From positions 3,729,928 to 3,793,927 of the forward strand of contig OX337235.1 in the NCBI GenBank assembly GCA_946965045.2: a stretch of DNA of 64,000 nucleotides, written 5' to 3'. The notes beneath the pieces are model-generated. The model did no database searches and was not told the DNA's origin. It saw only the letters and a program-made list of their open reading frames with translations. Position numbers and translations under genes: made by a program. Below are positions 1 to 9,679 of this stretch, piece after piece. Source of the stretch: Epithemia pelagica (Eukaryota; Bacillariophyta; Bacillariophyceae; Surirellales; Surirellaceae). Position 1 is the stretch's first letter; every line of letters begins with the position of its first letter.

Positions 1-412
1 GGAATTTAGCTGCAATTCCGTAGACAATGAAATCACCCCATCATCCCCCATACTGCAACTAGCCACTCGAAAGTGTCGCCATAATACCGTTAACGCTTCG
101 TTCGCCAAAGCAAGAGACATGGCGTTGAGACCAATTTCGGACATGCTTGCGAGCCGGAGATCAACCGTGGCCGATTGCCAAAGCCAAGCTCTGTACTCCT
201 TCATCGGAAATCATAGGCACGGGGAGCCGGAAAAAAGATGAGCATGAAATGCATGTGCTCCCAGTCAACCAATTTGGATATGAGACAGATTCATGCAACG
301 TCAATCGCAATTGCTCTTCATCCCATTGACCACAGCTAATGTACACCACAGTATCATCAAGATCCGAATCGGCCTGGTCCACGATATGCCAGTTCGTGTT
401 CTTTTGCAACAT
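1..412 (-). pseudogene. RNI-type leucine-rich-repeat protein, partial, frameshifted
   Basis: The minus strand encodes leucine-rich repeats of the ribonuclease-inhibitor type. One frame (about 412 to 165) ends in ISDEGVQSLALAIGHG before a stop. A second frame, open from about 172 to the left edge of the window, reads VDLRLASMSEIGLNAMSLAL and then VASCSMGDDGVISLSTEL. The spacing of I/G/L residues fits three successive repeats (pattern I..eG...La.al..). The change of frame near position 165 implies a small indel, so this copy is probably broken, and it continues outside the window. Such repeats normally form a protein-binding solenoid; the partner is unknown. A second relic of the same gene sits next to another Kelch block at 48966-49131. 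Confidence 0.5.
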
Positions 413-1132
413 GCCTGTAATGAACGTGTGATTCCGTGATTGCCCATACGATTCAGGTCACTAAGCAACAAGCGGACCTTGAGCTTAGCAGCGGCAGCAG
501 CCACGACCCTCTAGAAAGCACAAGCGACTTCCGCCAGCAATGCAACCGATCCTGTCATGACTGTCTCCCAATGGAGCTTCTGTTCTTTTTCCTTTTGGTG
601 TTGCTGCCTTGCCGTTGTCCGTCCGTTTTCACAGGAACATCATGGATGGATGGAACACTGTCGTTGGACTTTTCATGCGGTCTTTTGTGTGTTGGTGATT
701 GTCGGTCAAGTTGATTCGCGTCGTCTTGGTTTTTCGTTTGTTCTTGTCACGCAGAAACGAAGGAGTATAGTCAAGACTAATTGCTGGAAGACAAACAAGA
801 GGAAGGTGGAGAATCTCGTGGTTCCTAAGCTTTGGGTGCGTCGTTGCAATTCATCGTTCTCGTTTCGTTGCTGGTTGATGTTGTAGAGCGCCTCCATCCA
901 AGGAAAACGTCCCGAATAGTATTAGTCATTTGTAGCAACAACCAACAGCGTGTTGGATTGTGCATCTGTCTGTGTAGATACTTCGCTTTTGAGATGAAAG
1001 CAAAAACAGAGAGCATCGACACAATGCTCCAAACTGTCACGGGTTTTGTTGTTTGTGTCATGAAGTCTATGTGCGAGCCGTACGCACTACAGACACCCTT
1101 TCCGACATATCTCCACACACCACGACGTCACC

Positions 1133-1260
1133 ATGACACTGCAAGAACAAAAGTGTGCCTTTTGTCCTTTTCGAAGAATGGAATCAAGATGAGGGAGGAA
1201 GGAGTTCGTCTCGTACATCGGTCGTACTGAATCATCCCGATATGGTTTACGACAATGACT
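1133..1260 (+). pseudogene. Kelch-gene 5' end relic
   Basis: An ATGACACTGCAAGAACAA start followed by remnants of the family's N-terminal segment is recognisable by comparison with the intact Kelch genes (start of the form MTLQEQ.W.SGLVL.DE...W). The reading frame is lost within about 15 codons and no beta-propeller follows. The same relic, better preserved, lies at 48250-48387 on the minus strand in the paralogous block. It was therefore already broken, or only a fragment, before the block was duplicated. Confidence 0.5.
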
Positions 1261-1559
1261 GTCTGTGTCTGTGTGTTCGTCCATATCAGTCAAGTTCCAT
1301 CAATTTCCAACCATCACATGCACTTCGAGAGTAAAAGACACCTAGAACCAGATGTTGCGAATGGTCCAGCACAGTTTTTGTTCACGACATGGCATGCTGG
1401 GGTTCTGGGAGACACCACGATGCACAGTACTATACTCGGAAGACTCATGATGAAAATTGCAGGATGACGAGGAATCGGAGGAAATGAACGAGAAAAATGA
1501 CCGGACCAGTAGTACAACGACAATGACAGACAGCAACAGTCATCCGGACTGCTGAGGCA

Positions 1560-2101
1560 TTGCACCGAGGACCAGCAGTACTAGTAGCAGGATGGAACAA
1601 CAACAGGTCGAATCGAATCACAATCCATCCACGGCCTCTGCAGTGTTGTTGCTTATTCGTTGCGAACCAACAACCAGACAGACAGTGGAGCCTTTGCATT
1701 GCTGCAGTACTCTACCGCCCATGGCAAGTGGCATCCGCAACAACCACAAACTGACGGAAACGAATCGCACCAATTCTGACATTTTTGTTCTGCAAGTCTT
1801 GTCTGAGGATACCCCAGGGGTTGTCAGTCTCGCCGTGAGGTGTATTTCGGTATCCAAAAACTTCCACGGTATTTCGGATGAATTTGAGGCGTGGTCTTCT
1901 TCATTTTGTGGGACTTTTGCGGCCCATGTGTCTCGCGACGAAGCTACTCATCGCTTGTGTTTCTTTCCATCGATTTCGAGAAGTCAGTCGTGCTTCCAGT
2001 CCGCACCCATCAGAGCAACAGCAAGCACAGCAGCAAACCGAAGAACCTCTCACAATACCGTGTCTCGATCGTCATAATAGTCAACGTTTGGAACCGTGAG
2101 C
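1560..2101 (+). promoter_or_regulatory. Conserved 5' region of Kelch gene 1
   Basis: This stretch is shared, with many substitutions and indels, with the DNA upstream of Kelch genes 2 (about 6480-7018), 4 (38186-38680, inverted) and 6 (about 57940-58445). Shared landmarks include AACCAACAACCAGACAGAC, CCCATGGCAAGTGGCAT and TCTCGCCGTGAGG. The frames do not stay open in the same phase between copies, so it is more likely promoter plus 5' UTR than coding sequence. No TATA box can be assigned with confidence. Confidence 0.5.
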
Positions 2102-3181
2102 ATGACATCACCACAAGAACAAGCATGGCAGTCGGGCCTTGTCCTGCTGGACGAGACACCAAGATGGAATGAGGATGACTGGCCTCCTCTTGTAGGTGAA
2201 TGGCGTTGGCGTTATGCTACGGTCGTAGTCGATCATACGGTCGTCGTGTTGGGTGGATTTCAATATTTGCAAGGCGAGCTCAATTCCGTACTGTTATTGA
2301 ATTTAGCAAATCCAAATAAGCAGTGGCGAGCAGGGCCATCCATGAGCAAGAGTCGTCGTGCACATGCTGCTGTTGTGTGCAACGGAGGCATCTACGTGAT
2401 GGGAGGACTTAATGGAAAAACTCTGGATTGTATTGAACAAATTAATGCCAACGATTTCCTACAACAATCTTCTACATCAACCAACACGCATGAGAGTCAT
2501 TGGACTACTTTGAATTGTCGATTATCAACGGGACGATATGGATGTTGTGCTGTTGCGGTTCACAATCGATATATTGTTGTAATGGGTGGATGTGATGGAG
2601 GGCCAAACTTATCATCGGTAGATATTCTTGATACCAGTGTCAACACTGTCATTGCTGGGCCAGGTATGAACTTTCCACGAATATGGTGTGGCAGTGCGGT
2701 TGTTGGCCACCGCATTTTTGTCGTTGGAGGCACCATGGCATATTTCTCGGTAGAGTATTTGGACTTTGGAAAGCCTAGTGACAATGAAGAGGGACACGGC
2801 ACTTTGTCCACATTAATTTCCTCCTTGTCTGGCTGGACGATTCACTCTGATCTGGTAGTTTCCGCCTCGCTACAGTTTTGTGCAGTGGTTACCGTTGGAT
2901 CCTGTTTGGTGGTGGCGGGAGACCATCGAACTGTGGAAATCTTGGATACGCATCACAACCGAATGTGGAATCTCCCACCATTCCGCAATCGCCTTGAGAA
3001 CTGCAGTATAGTGGCTGTTGCCAATCAAGTTGCCGTGATTGGTGGATGGCGTAATCGATCCTGTGCGACATTACCACTCATGGACAAGAATACTTGGTGC
3101 TTTCGCCAACTCTGTGAGCAGCAGCCAGACGGATGGTTTCATTCTCTGGAAAGACTGGGTAACGGAGATGTTGACTCTTAA
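2102..3181 (+). CDS. Kelch-repeat beta-propeller protein (Kelch gene 1)
   Basis: A 359-aa protein with a series of Kelch-type blades. Hydrophobic strands ending in a Gly-Gly doublet recur (VVVLGG, IYVMGG, YIVVMGG, IFVVGG, CLVVAG, VAVIGG) and are followed by conserved Trp/Tyr positions such as KQWRAGPSM and HWTTLNC. Kelch propellers are binding scaffolds; no enzyme motif and no BTB, F-box or membrane segment is visible, so its partner is unknown. The start is taken at ATG 2102: the first Met of the paralogs (MSMT) is here a GTG at 2096. The C-terminus stops at GNGDVDS, about 25 residues before the end of paralogs 4 and 6, because of a small deletion. AATAAA follows at 3339-3344. Confidence 0.85.
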   Translation: MTSPQEQAWQSGLVLLDETPRWNEDDWPPLVGEWRWRYATVVVDHTVVVLGGFQYLQGELNSVLLLNLANPNKQWRAGPSMSKSRRAHAAVVCNGGIYVMGGLNGKTLDCIEQINANDFLQQSSTSTNTHESHWTTLNCRLSTGRYGCCAVAVHNRYIVVMGGCDGGPNLSSVDILDTSVNTVIAGPGMNFPRIWCGSAVVGHRIFVVGGTMAYFSVEYLDFGKPSDNEEGHGTLSTLISSLSGWTIHSDLVVSASLQFCAVVTVGSCLVVAGDHRTVEILDTHHNRMWNLPPFRNRLENCSIVAVANQVAVIGGWRNRSCATLPLMDKNTWCFRQLCEQQPDGWFHSLERLGNGDVDS

Positions 3182-3344
3182 ACGAATGATGACCTATACA
3201 TGATTGTGATTGTGACATAGGGCAGGATGGCAGTCGAAATGTACAACTGGTTGCACGGCCAAGAGGCCGGAAACTACATGGCCATTATATATACGCTCGT
3301 ACAAAACAGCGATTGTATCCATCTTGAGTTACGCTGTAAATAAA
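3182..3344 (+). other. Kelch gene 1 3' UTR with conserved imperfect hairpin and AATAAA
   Basis: Around 3240-3260 is an imperfect hairpin (arms GTACAAC and GTTGCAC) followed by ACGGCC and then a CGGAAACTA..CCATTATA block. The same arrangement follows Kelch genes 4, 5 and 6. AATAAA at 3339-3344 is a candidate poly(A) signal. Confidence 0.5.
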
Positions 3345-3429
3345 GGAACTGAATGAAAAGCTTTAAATCGCTATACCTTTACAGGAGTGGCTTGCATTGT
3401 CGTGTCGAAACATCATTCCAGTAGATGAG

Positions 3430-5069
3430 ATGTGCAACTCGTCGTCGTCCTGGATCCAGTCTCTATGGAAACGCTACGACACGTTCTTGTTTGCCCGAAC
3501 GACGACAAATGCACGTCGAATTGTGACATGGATGCGAATCGTCTATGCTCTCTTGTACTTGTACGATGGCTACGTCTGGTCGCACGTCTACCAAGCCTAC
3601 TTTCATCCCACCCATGGTTTGGTATCCTATGCCGTCGGTCGACAATCCTCCTACTTTCAAGACTATTCTCAGGATGACTCGTCGGTCGTGGAATCCCTGT
3701 GGAACGTCTTTCAACTCGCTCCGGACAGCGAGACGTGGATTTGGATCGTGTTTGGCGTGGCCATGCTGCATGCCACCTTGTTGTTATTGGGCATTTTCCC
3801 ACGCTTTCAACTCCTCGGTTTGCTTGTGCATCAAAAATCCTTGCATCATCACAATCGACACCTGTGGGATGCCCAAGATGTCATGCTCCGTCTGTGGACC
3901 TGGATGTTGCTGTTGATGCCCCACAACGACAACAGTATTACTACGATTTCTAGCTGGTTCCAGAGACGGAGGAATTCAAACAACAACAACAGCAATAGCA
4001 ACCACCAGAAGAAGAGGGACGACCAGAAGGAGGAGAAACCCACAGAGACAACCGTTCCTGCTCTAATGTTACCAACAACAACAACAAGAACTACTCGAAC
4101 GTCGACAGTGCTTTGGTTCACGACGAGGACACGACGACGACGGAGCCCAACAATACCATACAGACATTGAATGAGAACGACAACGACCAAGACGAAAACC
4201 AAGACGATTCTTCCTGGTCCCTGTGGCCGTTTCGCTTGTTTCAAGTGCAACTCACCATGATTTACATTGGAGCCGGTCATGGCAAATGGGCCGGCCAGGC
4301 CTGGACCACGTCTGGCTTGGCGGTCTATTTTATGAGCCATACCTGGGATTTTTATCCCGGTCTCTAGAATCCCGACTGGCTCTTTGATCGACTGGCACCC
4401 TTGAAAGTCATGGCGTGGTTTACAGTCGTTTTGGAAGTACTGGCACCCGTCACGATTTGGATGCCCCGGTTTCGCCCCGCCACCCTCGTTCTCGTGATTT
4501 TGCTCCATGTCGGCATGGAAGTCACCTTGAATATGCACCTGTTTGAAGCCTTGACCATTCTGGGATGGTGCAGCTTTCTCGTCCAACCCGACAACGACAC
4601 GACAAGGAATCCTCCTCTTCGTGTGAAAAACCAACCGCCACAACCACAAGAACCAAAAGAACCACCCGCCGACAACAAGAACAAGAAGGCATCTTCCAAC
4701 CACAACCACAAGAAGAACCGCCAGCATCGCAACAGACCACAATCCAGTATGCTGGCCCATGTGGGAGGTCATGTCGTCTTTCTGTGTTGGGCCAGTTGGA
4801 TTGTCCTGGGCACCATGCCCGTGGGAGAAATCACGTACGTCTGGTCGTCGCTCTTCTCCTCCACCAACACCAGCACGGGACGACGACTCTCGACTCTGGT
4901 GGAATTCGTTAATGACATGGCCCAGCAAGGACAAGACGCTGTCTGGTACTGGACCGGTCCCATGGTGTACAGTTTGGGCTTGGAACAAATTATTTTGTCC
5001 CTCTATGGAGGAGAGGGCTCCTCGATTAATCGCATGGTGCATGCCCGCATTACACTTGCCGTCACATCC

Positions 5070-5103
<34 letters not shown>

Positions 5104-5785
5104 CTCCGCCAGACTCCTTCCACCCACCCACCACCATGGTGTTGCATTGGTACAGTCCGGATTGGTTGGCCTTGACGTGGTGGGAACGCAAACTGGCGGT
5201 TCGGGACATGAATTATTATACCAGTCTCCAGGATGGATGGGATGACATGGTATCCGCATACGATCCCGAGTTTGCATCCGAAACATTGGATCCCGGATTG
5301 CTGGCGGCCTGGTTGTCCTTGGGGCATGCCTTGATTCGACACTACAGTACCGCAGCAGCTGCGGCGGTGGTAAGTCCAAATGGTACTTGTACCGACACCG
5401 ACACCAATAACAACACACCACGGTGGTCGACCGTGATTCCCTGGACCGAGCCTCCCACGATCCCGGGCCACGACGACTCTACAAGTAGTATACGAAGACT
5501 GATGGTCCAATCCGTGGATTTGGGCTTTACCACCGACTATACCGTCCCACCCCCCGATCATGTGGGATTTTGGTCCTGGCAATCGGTCCACCAACCCATG
5601 GATGACAGTGAACCACGACGACCTGTCCTGACCTTGCAAGTGAGCTGTACGAGTGTAAGCACTACAAGGATGAGACTACAAAATGGATGGACCCCACCCA
5701 CCCCGAAGCTCCTTGTACCATTGTTCCCACCTTTGTGCTGACCGACGAATATGGAGAGGACGAGGAGAAGGGAGAAGAACTGTAA
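3430..5785 (+). pseudogene. HTTM / vitamin K-dependent gamma-carboxylase-like membrane protein, broken
   Basis: The product resembles the HTTM family (multi-pass membrane domain shared by gamma-carboxylase-like proteins). Segment 1 (from ATG 3430) has FARTTTNARRIVTWMRIVYA, FHPTHGLVSYAVG and several membrane spans. Segment 2 has MIYIGAGHGKWAG and FMSHTWDFYPG, and segment 3 has LEVLAPVTIWMP and LLHVGMEVTLNMHLFE. The C-terminal part ends in DPTHPEAPCTIVPTF, a typical ending of these proteins. Lesions: a frame change in a low-complexity Asn/Lys-rich loop around 4000-4058, an in-frame TAG at 4365-4367, and another frame change near 5660. The three pieces are collinear, so this is one gene with indels (or assembly errors), not separate genes. 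Upstream TTG codons were not accepted as starts. Enzymatic activity is not implied. Confidence 0.7.
5069..5104. repeat. (CAA)n microsatellite
   Basis: About 12 uninterrupted CAA/ACA units inside the HTTM gene, read as a run of Thr codons in the gene frame (SSTTTT...TPPDS). Such tracts are prone to slippage, though this one stays in frame. Confidence 0.9.
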
Positions 5786-5865
5786 TGGATACGGACACAA
5801 CACGCACGTATGATCTCTGTCCCTCGTTTGCCATGGCACTGGAAATTAGTATCCAAGTCGACAAC

Positions 5866-5945
5866 TGCAAAAGGATGAAAGTAGCTGATGAAGCGATTTT
5901 GGCAGACAGCTGCGCAGAATCGCATACGTCAGTGGGCTCTGGTAT
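5866..5945 (+). pseudogene. Fragment homologous to the C-terminus of the 26691-27809 peptidase
   Basis: About 80 bp encode KRMKVADEAILADSCAESH followed by TSVGSGI. This is nearly the same as the C-terminal tail of the Crinkler-like peptidase on the minus strand at 26757-26835, with only a few base differences. Nothing of the protease domain is nearby, so this is a duplicated fragment, probably a relic of a lost paralog that ended just downstream of the HTTM gene. Confidence 0.65.
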
Positions 5946-6479
5946 AATCCCTTGTCCGGATCATGTGACGTGTAACTCTCCGGCAATGCGTTCGAGGCTG
6001 TATTCTGTATTAGTGAGGGATCGAAGGACTTTATCAGCGACGACGCGGACATGTGTCGTTACTCCTATAGGAATCAAGTCCGAGACTCTCTCGCCATCGC
6101 CACAGCGCACCGTATCGAAACTTGTGTCGTCACACTGCCACATTTGTCTCCTGACCACGGTGCATTATTGATCCCATCCGTCGAACGCATTCCTCCACGC
6201 TGAGACGTAGGATCGCCAGACGACAACGCTGATGGATCAACGATTGTCCGTGTCGTCCTTGATTCACCCGATTCGTTTTCCAGTGACAGCCATTGCAACA
6301 CGAGCGATATACCAATACGACAACCAATCTCAGCCGATTATTCGTATAAACCAATGCGACTCTCGTCTTTCTCTCGAACAAAGCAGCAACGACCACCTGA
6401 AGTGCAATTGCCTGTAGTATCTTGGGAAAACACGACAACAACAACAAGTCGAATCATCACCCTCGACAAGGAGCAACGT
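5946..6479. other. Intergenic, no gene recognised
   Basis: I see no coding signal or repeat structure with confidence. Short reading frames here do not resemble known proteins. Confidence 0.4.
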
Positions 6480-7018
6480 GTACTGATAACAAAATCAAAC
6501 TAGTTCCTTTCGAGACTCGCCATGTCTCCATCCACGGCCTGTGCAGTGTCATTGCTTCTCCCTCGACTCGGTATTCATTGGGAACCAACAACCAGACAGA
6601 CTATGGAGCCTTTTAATTGGATGGTTGTAACACGACACTTTACAGTACTCTACCACCCATGGCAAGTGGCATCCACAACAACCATAAAAAAGATGGAAAC
6701 GCATCGCACCAATCCTGCCTTTCTGGAAGTGCCAATCTTGTTAGGTTATCAGGATTGGTTGTCTGTCTCGCCGTGAGGAGTTCGTTTCGATATCATCCAA
6801 AACCGTTACGCTATTTCGCGTGGGTTTCTCCCTTTTGTGGGACTCTTACGGTCACAATTTGTCTCGCGACGAAAGCTATACGGATCGCTCGTGTTTCTAT
6901 CCATTCCTTTCTCGTAAAGTCGGCAGTCGTGTTTCCAGTCCGTTCCCATCCAAGCAGCAGCAAGCAAGCAGCAATAGAGTCCCGATCCCCATTAATTCTG
7001 CGGTCACTATTTGGAACC
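6480..7018 (+). promoter_or_regulatory. Conserved 5' region of Kelch gene 2
   Basis: Contains the family upstream landmarks CTCGCCATGTCTCCATCCAC, AACCAACAACCAGACAGAC and CCCATGGCAAGTGGCATCC. An open frame upstream of the chosen start (from 6617) runs into the gene, but its sequence has no consistent counterpart in frame in the paralogs. It is treated as a 5' flank. Confidence 0.45.
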
Positions 7019-8098
7019 ATGAGCATGACACTGAAGGAACAAGCATGGCAGTCGGGGCTTGTCCTTTTGGACGAGACAGCAGAATGGGATGATAAGGACT
7101 GGCCTCCTCTTGTGGGTGGATGGCGTTACGATCATGCGTCAGTCGTAGTTGATCATACGGTCGTCGTGATGGGAGGAGTAAAACAAGAAGGTATCACCAA
7201 TTCCGTTCTTGTACTGAATTTGGCAGAACCAGAAAAACAGTGGCGAGAAGGGCCACCCATGAACCAGAGTCGTCGTGATTATGCCGCTGTTGTGTGCAAT
7301 GGAGGCATCTACGTGATGGGAGGAAACAATCGTGGTTCAATTTTGGATTCGATCGACTGGATTGATGCCAACAATTTGCTTCCACCATTTTCTACAACAA
7401 GCAGCACACATGAGAGTCATTGGACAACATTGAATTGTCGCCTATCAACCGGAAGATACTTATGTCGTGCGGTTGCGGTTCACAATCGATACATTGTTGT
7501 AGTGGGTGGCTACAACTGGAGGGATTTGTCGTCGGTTGAGATTATTGATACCAACAACCAAATTGTTACTGCAGGGCCATCCATGACTGTTCCACGAGCA
7601 TGGTGTGCCACTGCAGTCATTGGTCGCCGCATCTTTGTTGTTGGAGGCTGCACAGAACGCTCGGTGGAGTATTGGGGCTTTCCCAAGCCTTGCTACAATG
7701 AGGAGAACAAAGACAAGACTTTGGCTACTGTCATTTCTTCCTTGTCTGGCTGGACGACTCAGTCTGATTTGCTGCTTTCCATCCAACCATATGATTCGGT
7801 TGCAATGGTAGCCGTGGGATCTTGTTTCGTTGTGGTGAACTTTTCAACTCCTGATGTGGAAATCTTGGATACGAACCGTAATCGCATGTGGAATTTCCCA
7901 CCCTTTGGAAATAGCCTTGCATACTGCAGAATGGTTAATGTTGTCAATCAAATTGCCGTGATTGGTGGATTGAACAATTCTGCCTGTGCGACATTCCCAC
8001 TAATGGACAAGCATACGTGGTGCTTTCGTCGACTCTGTGAGCAGCAGCCCAGTGGATGGTATCCTTCTCTGGGAAAGAATGGGTATCCGAGATGCTGA
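7019..8098 (+). CDS. Kelch-repeat beta-propeller protein (Kelch gene 2)
   Basis: A 359-aa Kelch protein beginning MSMTLKEQAWQSGLVLLDE. The ATG at 7019 is chosen because both Met codons of the family start (MSM) are present and homology to the paralogs begins there. Blade-ending strands are VVVMGG, IYVMGG, YIVVVGG, IFVVGG, CFVVVN and IAVIGG. The fifth has lost its Gly doublet, a possible weak blade. Shared family motifs include KQWREGPPMNQSRR and HWTTLNCRLSTGR. The C-terminus (SLGKNGYPRC) is short compared with genes 4 and 6. No signal peptide or membrane segment is visible, so it is probably cytosolic or nuclear. It is one of only two or three family members without a clear lesion. Confidence 0.85.
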   Translation: MSMTLKEQAWQSGLVLLDETAEWDDKDWPPLVGGWRYDHASVVVDHTVVVMGGVKQEGITNSVLVLNLAEPEKQWREGPPMNQSRRDYAAVVCNGGIYVMGGNNRGSILDSIDWIDANNLLPPFSTTSSTHESHWTTLNCRLSTGRYLCRAVAVHNRYIVVVGGYNWRDLSSVEIIDTNNQIVTAGPSMTVPRAWCATAVIGRRIFVVGGCTERSVEYWGFPKPCYNEENKDKTLATVISSLSGWTTQSDLLLSIQPYDSVAMVAVGSCFVVVNFSTPDVEILDTNRNRMWNFPPFGNSLAYCRMVNVVNQIAVIGGLNNSACATFPLMDKHTWCFRRLCEQQPSGWYPSLGKNGYPRC

Positions 8099-9427
8099 TA
8101 CAATACGCTACACCGTCACTTCGACATCAACATCTGAATTTGCTGCGAAGACGTGCAGTGGTGAAAAAGGTAAGAATGAAACTTGAATGGGCAGCATGTT
8201 CCATGTATGTCCTACAATGACGAAACTATACTACCTACTATTATAGTCATTTCGTTCTCGATAAGTTGAATTGTTTTCTGCATGACTTTGTTATTTGAGA
8301 TATGTTGTACATACATCCTTTTGCACTAGCCGAAAATGAAATCTTGTAATACAGTGTGCGCCATGACACTGCTGTCCTCCGCAAACTCGCAGAGTGATAG
8401 ATCCACCGACGAGGACTGGAACATTGATGTGATGCCATCCCACCACTCTTGGGTGGTTGGCCGGACGAAAACCGAGTCACAGAACAGTGGTGGTTTGTGC
8501 GGTTGTCTGTGAGGGTGTCGTATCACCACACAACCCTTATGCATTGTTGTAGTTGTTGGTCTTGTAATGATGACTCGTCGTGGCTCGTTCCTCCTTCTTG
8601 CTGTCAATGTACTTGGCGTCCAGACTGACATGCGGTGCCACAAAACAAAGAGATTTTTCAGGTTGTGCTTTTTGTGGTTGATACTGGTCATTCTCAGCAA
8701 GAAATCTTGATCGGGTAGCATGTCATCAACGTAGTATTCTTGTTCATGTTTGTAACACTAGACCTATGGTGCGAATAGAAAGCCAACGTACGAAACCCAG
8801 CTTGTTGCGATGAAAGTTGTCGGTTGGTTGGGCCGTTCTTGTTTTGTCCAGTGTGACAACGACGTCGTTGTTGGAATTGTGATATGTCGGTCCATCGTGG
8901 TTTCGTTCTTGGCTAGAGCTGTTCGTACGACTCGTTTTGGTTGCGGGTCATCCTATGGCGATTTGGTGATTGGCTGCAACGACCAAGAAAGAAAAAGAAG
9001 TTCGACGATACTCGATCGTAGGAGTACTTCCCATCCACTACTACTCTCCAACGCTGGAAAAAGACAAATCTCCATACCGTCCTCCGTGGGAGTCGTGGAA
9101 TTCTCGTCAGGGTAGAATAAAGACAAATGTTGCGTCTGAGTGGTCCTTTTGTCTTGTCCGAGTGGGAAGGTGACGACAGATCCAGAATGGTGGCTAGTGA
9201 ATGGGAAGTGGCCTCCGTACAACTTTGACAGCGGTCCCAATTGACAAGCATAGTACATGTCGCAAAAAGTCATGATTGATAGTGTGGTACGTCGTCTAGA
9301 ACCAAACGGTTGTCTGGGTGACTGGAGTTGTGGCAATGAATTCCAAACGATTCCATCGTAAAGACGCAACCAACAATGAGTCACGACAACACCAAAAGTA
9401 AAGTAAAGCAAAGCAAATCAGAGCAGA
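8099..9427. other. Intergenic, no gene recognised
   Basis: The stretch between Kelch gene 2 and retroelement El3 has only short frames without recognisable domains. A few short tracts (for example near 8585-8620) look weakly like 60500-60550 downstream of Kelch gene 6, so part may be a diverged copy of the same 3' flank. Confidence 0.3.
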
Positions 9428-9432
9428 CAATG

Positions 9433-9599
9433 TGAAAAGAGGGTTTGGTTTGTAAAATTATGACTAGTATATCGGTTTAGATCGGTAGGTCCTAATACGT
9501 AAGTGGAAATGGGTGAGGGTACGTCATTCGATTGCGACGCTGGCCTTGAACCTATGGATCGTCCCTTTGGGGTCTCCATTAGGTCGCACTGTCCTTTCA
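9433..9599 (-). repeat. El3 3' LTR
   Basis: A 167-bp direct copy of 16360-16526 and bounded by TG...CA in the element's orientation. It differs from the other LTR near 9437 and in the ACGTAAGT/ACATAAGT tract. It is unusually short for a Copia LTR. Confidence 0.93.
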
Positions 9600-9679
9600 C
9601 TCCCTCTCAGAGGAGCAATCGGATGAGAGATAATATGTAATGAGATGGATTGTGGGATGGAAATGAAATGGTGAAGGCC

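Larger units (their letters stand above)
1..1490. repeat. Duplication block A (paralogous to 47979-49131, inverted)
   Basis: Most of this stretch can be aligned, in reverse complement, with 47979-49131. Examples are the GACACTTTCGAGT core near 70-85, the CTTTTTCCTTTTGGTG tract near 585-600, the GTCTGTGTCTGTGTGTTCG tract near 1260, and the GATGAAAATTGCAGG end near 1450. Positions about 140-550 have no counterpart in the other block. Block A still has an intact sequence where the other block carries retroelement El5, so it serves as an empty-site control. The repeated stretch contains no convincing intact gene. Confidence 0.7.

Noticed and set aside
3849-5639. 596-aa open frame on the minus strand across the HTTM gene
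   Set aside because: It mirrors the HTTM gene in antisense; its His/Gly/Arg-rich sequence has no domain and reflects codon bias of the plus-strand gene.
5640-5661. 20-base GTGAGC...AAG 'intron' restoring the HTTM frame
   Set aside because: Removing it does restore phase, but 20 bases is far below known intron sizes; an indel is more likely.
6617-7018. 134-residue N-terminal extension of Kelch gene 2
   Set aside because: Open by chance; the paralogs are not open in the same phase here, and the family start MSM is at 7019.
8953-9411. 152-aa minus-strand frame left of El3 that might join the frame right of El3 across the insertion
   Set aside because: Joining over the caatg duplication gives no continuous frame or recognisable protein.
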